In this document: positions 1 through 10,196 of the stretch, in pieces
How positions within the stretch are numbered: position 1 is the stretch's first letter
Layout: every line of letters starts with the position of its first letter
From: Sequoia sempervirens
Lineage: Eukaryota > Streptophyta > Pinopsida > Cupressales > Cupressaceae
DNA length: 64,000 nt
Assembly: GCA_007258455.2 (NCBI GenBank)
Contig: VDFB02262673.1
Coordinates: 1 to 64,000 of the forward strand
Reading direction: 5' to 3'
Notes under the pieces: model-generated
Seen by the model: only the letters and a program-made list of their open reading frames with translations
Told to the model about the DNA's origin: nothing
Database searches by the model: none
Program-made: the position numbers and the translations under genes

Positions 1-420
1 TGATTTGGCTCAATATCTTCTTTAACTTGTTAGCTAGTGCTTTTGATATTATCTTATAAATTGTGTTGCATAGGGATATTGTTCTGAAATCCGTGAATGA
101 AGTACAATCCATTCTCTTCGGTATTAATGCAATGATTGTATTGTTTATGTCTCTTGCAAATTGGTTCTTTAACCTGAAATCCTCTAGTATTTCCCAAATT
201 TCTTTCGCAATAAAATGCCAACATTTCTGATAAAATAATGTAGGGAATTTGTCAATCCTCGGGGCCTTGTCTGGATGGAGTTGGAAGGCTGCATCCCTGA
301 TTTTTGATTTGGTGAATGTTTCAATTAACATTATGTTATCCTTCTTTGCGATCATAGATGGTATAAATTCCAATATTTCGTTTGCCGCTGGTCTTTCCGT
401 TGTACCATCTGGCATAGGCA
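1..420 (-). pseudogene. LINE reverse transcriptase, N-terminal part
   Basis: Minus-strand translation gives PDKAPRIDKFPTLFYQKCW and, closer to position 1, DFRTISLCNTIYKIISKALA. These are the familiar fingers-domain blocks of plant LINE RTs (the GKAPGPDGF.. and NFRPISLCN..YKI..K.LA..L consensus). The consensus GPDG is changed to RIDK here, consistent with decay. The YxDD catalytic box would lie outside the window to the left. No stop is seen within the second block. Confidence 0.85.
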
Positions 421-1365
421 GCTTTTGAAAGAAATATACTGCAGTCCCTTCTATTTCTTCCCTCATCATAGCCACAATACCATCCTCATTTCGCATCTCA
501 CTTGTTCTATTTTGAACTCTCCTTGCTTTTACCAAGTTATGATTTTATCTTATTTTAAGTCCCTCGCTTCAAGCCATGTTTCTCTTGCCTTTGCTCTCCA
601 AAAGAGTTCCTCCTTGTCCAATATCTCATTATGTTTTGCTTCTCTTTTATAACTTCTTGAAACATCCCTTTTTGTATGACTCTCTCTCATTAAGTTCTAC
701 TAACTCTTTTTTTATTCTCTCGTTCTCCTTGATTGTTTTTTAAATGGCACCTATTCCATTCTCTTAATTTCTCTTTTACATAGTGTAACTTTACGATGAA
801 AACATAACTCTTTGAACTTGATCTCTTTGGTGCTTCTCCCCACCATTTTTCAATGAGGCTCACCTGATCCTCCCTTCGTATCCACATGCTTTCAAACTTG
901 AAATAACCTTTTGTTGGGGGCACATCCTCTCTAATTTCCAATTCCATAGGGAAGCGTTCTGAGATTGATATATATATAGTATTTTAGAATAAAATCCGAA
1001 CAGCTTGTTTAGCCATTGTTGTGAATAGAAGCCGATCCAACCTTTCCGGTATATTAGTGAAGCCCACCCTCTAATTTTTCCATGTATATTGCCCAATCTT
1101 GGGGTGGGATATCTCCCAACTCAGCCATTTGAACGAATTTCTTGAAATCCTTCATGACTGTATTTTTTGCCTTTATGCACCCACTTTTCTCTTCTATCTT
1201 TAATATCATGATAAAATTGCCACGTAGTAAGATTTTGTTATTTTATTTGTATTGTTAAGTTTGAGACAAAATATCCCAAAGTCTCTTTTTTCATACGTTA
1301 TTATCAGGCCATAAACATTAAAATAATGAAGACCATGTCAGATTGATAATACCTAACCTCTCCCA

Positions 1366-1554
1366 TTATCCAATGTGTTCTTTAGTGATCACATGAACAT
1401 CTACTTTGCCCGAGTTCCATAGGATGTTGAGTCCTCCAGCCCAACTGATGGCTTTTGAAAAGATTCCTTTCCATATTTTGCAGTGTTCAAGGAACAAATT
1501 TGCCTCGTTTGATCCTAGCTTAGTCTCTTGAATTAGAACAATATCGACCAACAT
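1366..1554 (-). pseudogene. LINE endonuclease fragment
   Basis: A 62-codon open piece on the minus strand begins MLVDIVLIQETKLG, the conserved 'QETK' block of the apurinic-type endonuclease of L1 elements (the glutamate helps bind the metal). It continues with AGGLNILWNSGKVDV, matching the 'GGLCILWN' block. The rest of the endonuclease lies in other frames, so the domain is broken by frameshifts. It sits between the DUF4283-like piece upstream and the RT linker downstream, the correct LINE order. Confidence 0.8.
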
Positions 1555-2171
1555 TTATTTCAAATGGTGCTTGGTCATGTGCCACTTTTTAGGGCCATTT
1601 AAGCTCCTAACTAACATGTAACGATCTTCATTGTTCTCCAAGAGAGGTGCTTCCTCCCTTGGACTTTAGTATACATTCCTAGATGTTAGGCCTTACTCAA
1701 CCACAATCTCCTCCCATTTCTGCCGGTTTGTTTTCCTGCCCTTCTTTTCTACTGAGTCCTTGTTCTAGAGCTTTAGATGCCGATTGATTGATACAACGTG
1801 TATCTATAGTTCTTGAATAGTCTTCTTTTGACCATTGATACTCTTCATTTATTCATTCTGCTTCCTCCATTTGTTTTCCTTTCTCGATTTCCGTAGGTGA
1901 TGTGCCAGGCGATGTTGCACCCATCTCCTTTCTTATGGTTCCTTGCTGAACCTTACTTGCCTTTGAACATTCAACTTCTTTTAATTACTCCAAATTAGGG
2001 CTAGGGTTCTGATTCTGCCCTACAGTCCTATCCATGCTATCACCTATCATTTTTAGTCTTTTCTGTCCAAAATTCATAAGGCAGATTATACAGTCACAAC
2101 CATACCGTTTCTATTTTAGGGTATCATTCTAGTGGGTTGAAGTTAGGTATCCATTTTTGGATATATGACAT

Positions 2172-2378
2172 CTAATTCTCCATCTTCCATGGTCCCCCAT
2201 GCAAAGCCTTTGCTCTCTCTTTTCCATTTTGGAATTCCACATAGAAGAATTCATTCAGCAAAAATTTTGGGGGCAAGCTCCATTGCCAATTCTTCACTAT
2301 CCCATTTTTGACTTGACTTCTCGTCTTTTTGCCAAATCTCACTATCGATGTTGTTTCCATCATGTTTGCTATCGACAT
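2172..2378 (-). pseudogene. DUF4283-like ORF1 piece of the LINE
   Basis: A 68-aa minus-strand stretch carries the DUF4283 signature: a basic segment with KNWQWSLP, then a short beta-strand region FFYVEFQNGKERAKAL, ending GGPWKMEN. In plant L1 elements this domain opens ORF1 and usually precedes a CCHC knuckle. No knuckle is found here. I take it as the N-terminal part of the same LINE, in a different frame from the endonuclease piece. Confidence 0.7.
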
Positions 2379-2470
2379 GTCTTCTAGAAAATTAATTCTG
2401 ACCTTTTAATTTATTTTTTTCCATGCTTGGTCTCCAGATTCGCAGTTTGTCTTTTCTCAAACCCTTGCTG

Positions 2471-2850
2471 TAAATTCGCTCCCTACCCTTTTTCGGACCC
2501 TTGTGCCATTTTTCAATAGAAATGAACTAATACTTGCTTAGAAACCTATAACTAAATTGATAGTAACTTTCACGTTTAAATCAAAATTAATTATAGAATA
2601 AAAGAAAGTAAATAAAAATTAAAAAAAGAAAAAATTAAATATAAAAGATAATAATGTGAACATAAAAAATGATGTTCATGGCATAGTGTGGTGTTTAAAT
2701 TGTGGCGTTGTTGTTGTAGCTATTAAGGTTCAAACCTCTTCCAGGCCATTGTGATTGCAGGTATTGTGCCCTTGCTGGTTCAATGAGCTTGCAAGCTTGA
2801 ACCTTTGTGTTAAAGCTATTGGCATTCATTCCCATGCCTTTGTGCTCCAA
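2471..2850. other. AT-rich spacer
   Basis: No gene is seen. The stretch 2560-2660 is dominated by short A-rich words (aaaataaaa-type) and is followed by ordinary sequence up to the LTR at 2851. It may be the 5' flank of the LINE. Confidence 0.4.
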
Positions 2851-4257
2851 TGTAATGTCCCCTTCTTAGGAAGTTTAGGTGTTTGAGGGGTTAGCCTATC
2901 ATTTAGACCCTCGTAGGCTGACAAATGTGTTTAGAGGGTTGGTTTTGGCAGTTATCCTAAATTGGGACATTACTCCATCAGTTGATACAGGTTTGGGCCT
3001 TTGCAGAGTCTTACAGAGTGATATTCAGGAACTTACTATTTATAGTAGGTCAGGTTTACAGGGGTTACAATTTCTGGGAGGGCACCTGGCTCAGTTGGTC
3101 ATCTCAGTTTCGACCCAGTTTGACAATTTGATGAACAAATGAAGAATAATGGAGCATTTAATAATAATTAAAAGATTATTATTATGACTTTATATTAAAA
3201 AGTCACTTTAAATGAAATATTAAAGTATTAATTAAATGGCGAATTATAAAGTAATTAATACTCTATAATAGAGGAGTAATATTAATATTAAATGAGTATT
3301 TATTACTCATTTAAAAAAGGGATGCCATTTATTAATGAATTTCCCTAAGTCTCAAAAGGGGCAAATTTATTATAATTAAATGCCATTTAATAGCTTTTTT
3401 AAGAGGGTTGAACTTGTGTGAGAGAAGTATTTATTTCTCAAAGACAAAATAGAACTCTTTATGATATGATTATTCAAATTTTGTCTTTTTTCTCTGAAAA
3501 CATTTGGAGTTTGGAGAAACAAGGGTTTCTACAACCAGATTGTGGAGAACGTCAACCCTTCATGATCAGATATACTGAGGCTGTGAAATATCAGTTGAAG
3601 CTTGTCCAACAAAGTGGCTTTATTCAGAAGTCACAACAGAGCATATTTGTGGAATTTCAGTTTGGGGTTTCAGTCAGTAGTTGGATTGATTTTCTTCCAG
3701 AAGGGAATCTTTCACAGTGGCTATTCATATTATTTACCTGGCACATTCCTCTAGGCCGTATAGATATTGTACTTGCTAGTTGGAGGATGTACCACACAGC
3801 TGCAAGGTCGTACTCTTCTTGCAAGTCAAAATGCCTTGTTTTTTCCTCTTCTTCTTTCATCATTTGGGACACCTTGGTCTTTGGAGCATTTAGCATCTAT
3901 CTCGAGGAGGGAGAAGCCTTCAGTCAAAGCTGGCCATACCATTCTTCTGTCTTACAGGCGGCTGCAATAAAACCAGGTTTATGAATAAAAAGTGTTTCCT
4001 TTTTGTTTGCATGTTATCATTTCAGTATAGTAAGCATTCAGCAAGTCAATAAAATCATTTACCATCGCTGTAGAAGTTGATTTGTTACAGTAGTTGTATT
4101 CTTGTATTTATTATAAATTTTAGAAGCCTTTTATCAAAATCGCACCAGTTCATCTTATTGCAAAAAAAATCACAAAAAAACTACAAAACAACAAAACACA
4201 AACAAAACTTGCATTCTCTGTCAGAGGTTGGGGTTGAGAGACACTAGGTCTCTTACA
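2851..4257 (+). repeat. Solo LTR, family B
   Basis: Begins TGTAATGTCCCC and ends GGTCTCTTACA, so it has TG...CA termini. The same start and end occur in the copy at 49017-50364, which is followed by a primer-binding site; that identifies this as an LTR. No primer-binding site or gag follows position 4257, so it is a solo LTR. Flanking 5-mers are tccaa (2846-2850) and tccta (4258-4262), a target duplication with one mismatch. Inside are the TAGCCTA...TAGGCT inverted repeat (2892-2922) and the ACTATTTATAGT block near 3035. The longest open stretch (3418-3984) is LTR sequence and I do not call it a gene. Confidence 0.85.
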
Positions 4258-4923
4258 TCCTAACCCTCGTTGTGTTGGTGTGCTTATGGGCTTTGTGCCC
4301 CTATTGGGCTGCTGAGCTTGTGGATTTGGGCTATTCACATTAATGTAGTGTGTTCATGTTGGGGATAAGGTCCCTCATTTGTTGCCTAACCTAGCATGAG
4401 GCAAGCTAAAAATTCCCATGTCACCAATGAAAGAATTAAAATTTAAATATAAAAAATAAAAATTCACTTTTTAGTTAGTTTTTGAATCTTAATTAAAAAT
4501 TAAAAATTAGTATAAAGTAAATTAAACAATATTGATTTGTAAATAATAATTTAATGTAGAATAACTAAAAAATTAAACAATATTAAATAATAGTGAATTT
4601 AGAAAATATGAATATAAATAAAAGACTATATAGATGATTTAAATAAAAAATAATACAGAATATAATCATAATATTTTGGAACACTATATTAAGTTTTAAA
4701 TATTTCCATATTTTATATATAAAAATTAAAATTTAATAAAAATGTATTGTAATTTTATATAAATTTTGTTGCAGATTTTTTCTTTTGTTGTGTATTATGA
4801 ACATATTTTATTTTATTTTAGTAATTTATTTAAATTTGCAATCGACCATAAAATGTTCAATCATCTATATAGGTTTATTTATAGTTGATCATAAAATCGA
4901 CGATCATCTATATAGGTTTATTT
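4258..4923. other. AT-rich non-coding stretch
   Basis: Very AT-rich (4430-4780) and without a believable gene. Around 4845-4925 a short unit (atctatataggtttatttg) occurs twice about 45 bp apart, a small local tandem duplication next to the insertion site of the following element. Confidence 0.5.
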
Positions 4924-4935
4924 GCAATCGATCAT

Positions 4936-6228
4936 TTTTTTTTTTGATACGCAAGATACTATTTATTTTATTAATAAAGCTAAAACCATAAATACAAATG
5001 TCTGCTACGAAGGTAATATGATTTTATCAAAAATTCATCCAACCACCATCAAAATTTCCTAAACACCACCCACTAGAAAACCAAACCTAACAGAAGCCAC
5101 TAAAGCTAGTCAAAAACATGCAATTAAAAAACCAGGAGCGGCTAGAAACTTCCCAAACCACCACCAAGATAGGCATAAAACAAAAACAACCCGAACAAGC
5201 CCAAAAAACCTTCAACATTGACCACCTTATAGGAACTTGTTCAAACGAGCGCAGTCTTCGAATTCCTCTTTCCACCCTTCATTAACCGCCATCAAAGCAA
5301 AAAACTTTTTTAGAAAAATGACCGCAATTGCCACTATCGCCCTGTGCCTCATCAAACCCGGTCCATGCAAATCTAGAAGGAATGGGTAAATTTTAACTCT
5401 ATCCTTCAAACGAAGCCGCACCAGGTCGCACGATTGCGGACAACCTCTGCCTTCAAGCACTGCACTCAACTCCTCGTCCACACCTTCCACCAGGTCTCCT
5501 CGGAACAAATTAACCAACAAACTTTTAGCCTCCGCGTTGAGGACGAGATTATCTAGAAGAGAGGGAAGGAAACAGGAGGAAACATGTAAATTGTCCCTCC
5601 CATACTCATTACACTCCAAATGGCCTGAACCCAAAACCATTTTTACTGCTACCAACATCAACGGCTCATAATTGAGCAAAATGCGCTTGAGCCTTTGATC
5701 AGTGACCTCTCTGGATGAGGCTTGCCTCAACGACGACTTCAAGGAGATGGGTGTATCGGCCCCAAAATGAGCGAGGGCCGCCACAAAGACTTCAATCACA
5801 AACTTCGACCCCTTCACCATCCTCAACCAAGCGCAGAATACCTCAGACGAGAGAGAGAAAGGACCCTGCAAGTATCACAACCACTTGTAAAGGAAAGAAA
5901 TCACCAAAGAAAAAACCAAACCATCATTAAATGGACGATTCCGTATTAGCAAGCCGTTGTCGAACATAGCGAATGGTACTCCACCAACGGGAAAATGTCC
6001 TTTCTGTATTCAGGGATCTCCTCAACATTAATAACCCGCATCACAAAGTGTAGCGAAATGATCTGCATCTGTCCTTTCACACATGCCAACGACACTCAAA
6101 AAAGAATCTAGAAAAATTGGCCAGCTGAAAATGCCAACACAACACCGCACCCCCTACCACTGTCCAATGTGGCATCCAACGCCACCTCCCTTCGCCAGCA
6201 TGGAGGAACGCCCTCCCTACCTCCCACA
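4936..6228 (-). mobile_element. Poly(A)-ended retroelement or retrocopy
   Basis: On the minus strand this 1.3-kb segment ends in a run of about 13 A (T-run from 4935). It is bracketed by near-identical 12-mers: gcaatcgatcat (4924-4935) and acaatcgattat (6229-6240), 10 of 12 matching. A poly(A) tail plus a target duplication of this length is the mark of LINE-driven retroposition. It could be a 5'-truncated LINE, a SINE-like element or a processed gene copy. It holds one 214-codon ORF (separate entry) and no RT motif. Confidence 0.65.
5227..5871 (-). CDS. Hypothetical 214-aa ORF inside the poly(A)-ended element
   Basis: Open from ATG at 5871 to a stop at 5227 on the minus strand. The product is leucine-rich and looks globular: MQGPFSLSSEVFCAWLRMV at the start, a middle region with ESL/AEAKSLLVNLF helices, and EDCARLNKFL at the end. 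There are no membrane segments, zinc-binding patterns or catalytic motifs I recognise. It fills half of a segment with poly(A) tail and 12-bp duplication. It may therefore be the 3' part of an intronless copy of a host gene or a LINE-derived reading frame. I do not assign a function. GC content is clearly higher than in the flanks, which supports a coding origin. Confidence 0.4.
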   Translation of the reverse strand: MQGPFSLSSEVFCAWLRMVKGSKFVIEVFVAALAHFGADTPISLKSSLRQASSREVTDQRLKRILLNYEPLMLVAVKMVLGSGHLECNEYGRDNLHVSSCFLPSLLDNLVLNAEAKSLLVNLFRGDLVEGVDEELSAVLEGRGCPQSCDLVRLRLKDRVKIYPFLLDLHGPGLMRHRAIVAIAVIFLKKFFALMAVNEGWKEEFEDCARLNKFL

Positions 6229-6240
6229 ACAATCGATTAT

Positions 6241-6689
6241 ATTTTAATATGATAGAATAGGTTTATTTGGTTTTAATAATTAAAATTGGTAATTGATCAT
6301 ACATACCTTTGTGTTGGAAGAAGGTTAGAAAAACGCATCGGAAAATGTAGTTTTTGTAGGTTTATGGATTCCTTTTGCTTGTGGCCTGCGGGTGTATTTA
6401 GAACCCACAAAAAAAGTTTTTTCTCATAATTTTTTGTTTTTAGAACAAGTTTAATAGGATTTGGGTCATTTTTTTAGCAATTGAATCCCTACACATAAGT
6501 GCCATTGAATTGTTTTTTTTTGGTATGGGCAATTAAAGTATCTGTGTTGCACCATATCTGTTCGGAGTACTTCTGGCCATGTACAACAATGTGCATTCTA
6601 GACGAGAGGGTGTATCCTGCAACTCTGGACTTTTGTCGCCAAGAAGCCAAAAATCTTCAATGGATGGTGATGTGCATTTCGATCTAGCC
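6241..6689. other. Flank of RepB
   Basis: AT-rich sequence without a gene. From about 6540 it shows weak similarity to 16920-17000, upstream of the second RepB copy, so RepB may really begin earlier than marked. Confidence 0.35.
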
Positions 6690-7450
6690 ATGCAATGTAG
6701 TTGCTTTTGAGTATACTTGGAGTGTTTTTGAGCACATACATTTGAAGAAACACTAGTATTTAATGCAATAAAGCACTTGAAACTAAAGAAAGGCTCAAGG
6801 TTAAGAGTTTTGAAATACTTGCAATTGTAATCATTGTTCTTTTGAGGATTTTGATATCTTAACAAAGGCCAAGCTTGATAGAGATTTGGTTGGATAACTT
6901 AGGATAGGCTTTGACCTAGGAGTTTCATCATTAGGACTAGTAGCCTTGTAGTATAGCTCATAGTTTACATACTCAGAATCGGAGAGTACTCGGCAAGCCC
7001 AAAAATTGACTCGGGAAAAAACTCGGCAAGAAATCGACAAATACTCGGCAAATGTCTGTGGATATTTATGTATTTGTATACTCAAGATTGCACTATGCAC
7101 ACATACATATCTATAAACATACACAGGATGCCAAGTTTGCATGCATATACACACACAAACATGCCAAGTTTGTGGGTTTTTTGTGAGCTACTGGCAAATT
7201 ACTCAATAATTTGATAGGAGAAAATTCATCTGCGTACTGCCTGCGAGTAAAAGAAAAACTTACTTAGCATACAAATATTTTGGAGATTACTCGGCTACTT
7301 GAAGAGTAATTGGAGAGTATGTAAACTATGGTATAGCAATCTTTATTGTAGCAAAAGTGATTGGTACATCTGATTTTTGAAACTTTCTGGTTAATTTGTA
7401 GGTTGACTTTGTACAACATAGATTGTAATTATAAATTTGAAAAGTAGCCA
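6690..7450 (+). repeat. RepB copy 1 (direct repeat left of element E)
   Basis: Shares long near-identical stretches with 17010-17428 in the same orientation, for example gcttttgagtatacttggag, ggccaagcttgatagagatt and gaggattttgatat. It is interrupted by a 372-bp MITE (6959-7330) that is absent from copy 2. Copy 1 ends at about 7450, exactly where element E begins with TGTTGTACC (7453). Because the two copies bracket element E they could be its LTRs. Clean TG...CA ends are not evident on both, so that remains inference. Confidence 0.7.
6959..7330. mobile_element. hAT-like MITE with 8-bp target duplication
   Basis: Terminal inverted repeats CATAGTTTACATACTC (6959-6974) and the complementary GAGTATGTAAACTATG (7315-7330) match over 16 bp. 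Flanks are gtatagct (6951-6958) and gtatagca (7331-7338), an 8-bp duplication with one change. The related RepB copy at 17010-17428 reads straight through this point (gtatagctttcttc...), giving an empty site. The 8-bp duplication, 372-bp length and lack of coding capacity fit a non-autonomous hAT element. Inside, the word actcggcaa recurs several times (6992-7045). Confidence 0.85.
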
Positions 7451-7559
7451 TGTGTTGTACCGAAACCAAATTTTTTGCTTCATTAAGGCATTTTGCTTAA
7501 CATAGTCTAAACCTTGTTAAAATGATGTCAAAACATACTTTTTGGGAAAATCAAGGATG

Positions 7560-8451
7560 GGCCTTGAATAGAGTGCCAGATGACAGATAATTAATAGCCA
7601 ATGAAAAATGATCTCCTTCTAGAATAAAATTGATCCAAACCCTTGATTAAAAACTTCACAATAAGCTCTGTAATGACTCCTGAATGAAGCCACTCAACTG
7701 ACAATCTTCAACTGGTATCTCACAGTCTCAGTATGTCTGATCATGAAGAGGTGACGTTCTCCACAATCTGGTTGCAGAAACCCTCGTTTCCCCAAACTCC
7801 AATGTTCTCAGAGAGAAAATGACAAATTCAAATAATCATCAATAATTAGTTCGATTTGTCTTTGGTGAAATATATACCCTTCTCAAAAAATCGACCTCCT
7901 CTCAAAAATCAATTTAAATGCATTTAATAATATAAATTTGCCCCATCTTTGACTTAGGCATTTTAATTAATAAATGGCGTCCATATCAAGTGAGTAATAA
8001 ATATTCATTTAATAATAATAATGCTCCTTTATTATAAAGTATTGAATACTTTATAATTTGCCATTAATAATTAATACTTTAATATTTCATTAAAGTGACT
8101 TTATATTATAAAGCCAAATTAATAATATTTTAATAATTATCAAATGCTCAAGCAATCATTGTTTGCTCATCAAATAATCAAACTGGGTCGAAACTGAGAT
8201 GATCAACTGAACCAGGTGCCCTGCCAGAAATAGTAACCCCTATCTGCCTGACTTACTATAAATAGTAAGTGCCTGAATATCACTCTGTGAGTCTTTGCCA
8301 AGGCCCAAACCTGAATCACTGACGGAGTAATATCCCCCAAACGCAAGGTAACTGCCAAAATAACCCTCTAAATACATCTGTCAGCCTACGAGGGTCTGAA
8401 TAATAAGCTAACCCCTGAATCAACTAAACACCCTAGGAAGGGGACATTACA
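7560..8451 (-). repeat. LTR family B, minus strand, left end decayed
   Basis: On the minus strand it starts TGTAATGTCCCC at 8451 and runs parallel to the family-B LTR at 2851: the inverted repeat (8383-8413), the palindrome acttactataaatagtaagt (8262-8281), then diverged matches to the 3' half down to about 7560. The left end is too decayed to place and no target duplication was found. It interrupts element E just after its 5' limit. Confidence 0.7.
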
Positions 8452-8526
8452 TTTTGGAGCCTCAAATGCAGTCTGTTGGGTCATCTTAGATGCTCATCTT
8501 GTCTGTGATGCTTCTAACTTTCCGTT

Positions 8527-8686
8527 GCATACCTCAGCCGGGTCAGAGGAATTCTCAGCAGCCTGCAGCCGGGGATTAAGTGTAGATTCAGCCAATTGAA
8601 AAAATGGCATACCTCAGCCGTGTTAGAGGAATTCTCAGCAGCCTACAGCCGGGGATTAAGTGTAGATTCAGCCAATTGAAAAAATG
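8527..8686. repeat. 80-bp tandem duplication
   Basis: Two adjacent 80-bp copies, 8527-8606 and 8607-8686, differ at only a few positions (cgggtc against cgtgtt; gcctgc against gcctac). Each begins gcatacctcagcc and ends attgaaaaaatg. The near identity means a recent duplication inside an otherwise old element. Confidence 0.9.
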
Positions 8687-8689
8687 GCC

Positions 8690-10190
8690 ATCTCTGGGAA
8701 CAAAAGTGCCCCTAGAAGCCAGAGGTGCCCTTGATTTTAACCTAGCAGATGTTGATTTTTGGAAAACTACTCTCTAAGAGCTCTTGTGTAGAACGGAGCC
8801 AGTTCTACAGTGAGCTTGTTAGTCAATTCTAAAGTTTTGCCAAACGCAAGATGAAGGGAGGTCGAATTCACCTTGAAAGTGATGAAAATACATGAAAAAT
8901 TGACCAAGTCTGAAGCTAAAAGCGCCCCTGGGCACATTGAATTTTGAAGCCTCAGATCTCAGAATCAGGGTTTGCAGCCTCAAGGAGTTTCTTGTCAATT
9001 TTGATCCTACTCTTCAATGAAACTGTCATTCAGTCTTCTAGACACATCAGTCAATTAGAATCAGTGATTGAACATGGGCTTCGGTGATGTTTGTAAAATG
9101 AAATTTTCATGAAAATTTCTAACTATGCAAAAGTGACGCCTAGAAGTCAAAGTTTGACTTTTTGACTCAAGTACATGAAGCGCCCTATAATGGTGGAGAT
9201 TGTGAACTGAAATTAAATATTATTTAATCTTCAGTTAGTTGACTACAACTAAACTTATTTTGCTTGGAAAAGGGCGACTTATTTTTGCATGTACAGTTAA
9301 TTGAGGTACTTAGAGGTGGCACCCTATTTAGGGTTTATTTCTTAATCAGTTAACTGAGTTTGGGGGTCCAATTAGGAGGTGCTGTACATTTTAGAGGTCC
9401 AATCAGGGTGGCACCTAAATTTAGAATATTGATGACATCTCAAGACTTGAATTAATTTATTTAAGTCATATTGACATCTATTTTTCTTATAACAGGTGGA
9501 AGCAAACATGTATTTCTTGAGCAAACGAAGATTTAAAGGTGCTTAGAGTAATATTTTTCAGTGTTCTTCGCAGTGCCATCTCCAGATTGTTCAGAAGATA
9601 CATTTTTCAGACTTCATTTTTTGAATGCATGTAGACTTCATCAGATCCAGTTCAAGCATAGGCGACTTTTTGAGAGGTAGAATAATAAATTCTATTTTGT
9701 ATCTCTAAAATTCTTCTATTCTTGTCTTAGATTTTCTCTTGCATGTGAAAGTAAACGGCGGAATTTTTTAGAATCTGATCATTTGGGTTCACATATTTCA
9801 GTGCCAGCAACAAAACCCATGTCTTCGATTTTTCCGAGAAAATTGCCTCGTTGCTTCCATTTCGGAAGCACTGTGCTTTTTTTTTTCCGAAGATTCCTTT
9901 GCATGTGGGCCAAGAACTCACTTTCTTCAAAATCGAATCATCTGGGTGTGCTTAGAATTCGATTGCCTACAAAACCCATTTGCTAGTTTTTCTTGGGGAA
10001 AATTGCCCCGGGAAACCCTAAAACCCCTGCAATTTTCGACTGAAAAACCTTTGCATGCCTTGCTAAAACTCAAATTTTCGAATTTCTGACGATTTGGGTT
10101 TGCTTAGAATTCAATTCTCTACAAAACCCACGTTTTAGAAAAATTTCCCGCACTTGGCTATTTTTTTAGCCTCATCCTGAGCTTTTTTCA
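8690..10190 (+). repeat. Leader of element E (+ copy): decayed repeat modules
   Basis: Non-coding. Short GCGCCC-type words recur at about 8705, 8930 and 9131, decayed versions of the 242-bp modules in the minus copy. From 9777 to 10130 a second module recurs three times, pairing a tttGGGTTt word with a later aaACCCat word (about 9784, 9945 and 10090). This corresponds to the inverted-repeat modules at 25857-26140. Ordinary AT-rich sequence lies between. Confidence 0.5.
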
Positions 10191-10196
10191 GCTTTT

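Larger units (their letters stand above)
1..2400 (-). mobile_element. L1-type LINE, degenerate, cut by window start
   Basis: Non-LTR retrotransposon read from about 2400 down to 1 on the minus strand. Protein pieces appear in the order expected for plant L1 elements: a DUF4283-like ORF1 start (2172-2378, with the PPKFLLNEFF and GGPWKMEN blocks), an endonuclease piece (1366-1554), the endonuclease-RT linker (690-1096, FKFESMW and EKWW), and the start of reverse transcriptase (1-420). The frame changes between pieces and there are stops, so this copy is dead. The RT catalytic core would lie left of the window. No 3' poly(A) or target duplication can be seen here. The family call is firm; the 5' limit near 2400-2470 is approximate. 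Confidence 0.85.

Noticed and set aside
3418..3984. 188-codon ORF on the + strand
   Set aside because: Lies wholly inside the solo LTR 2851-4257, and the related LTR at 49017 does not keep this frame; no protein features.
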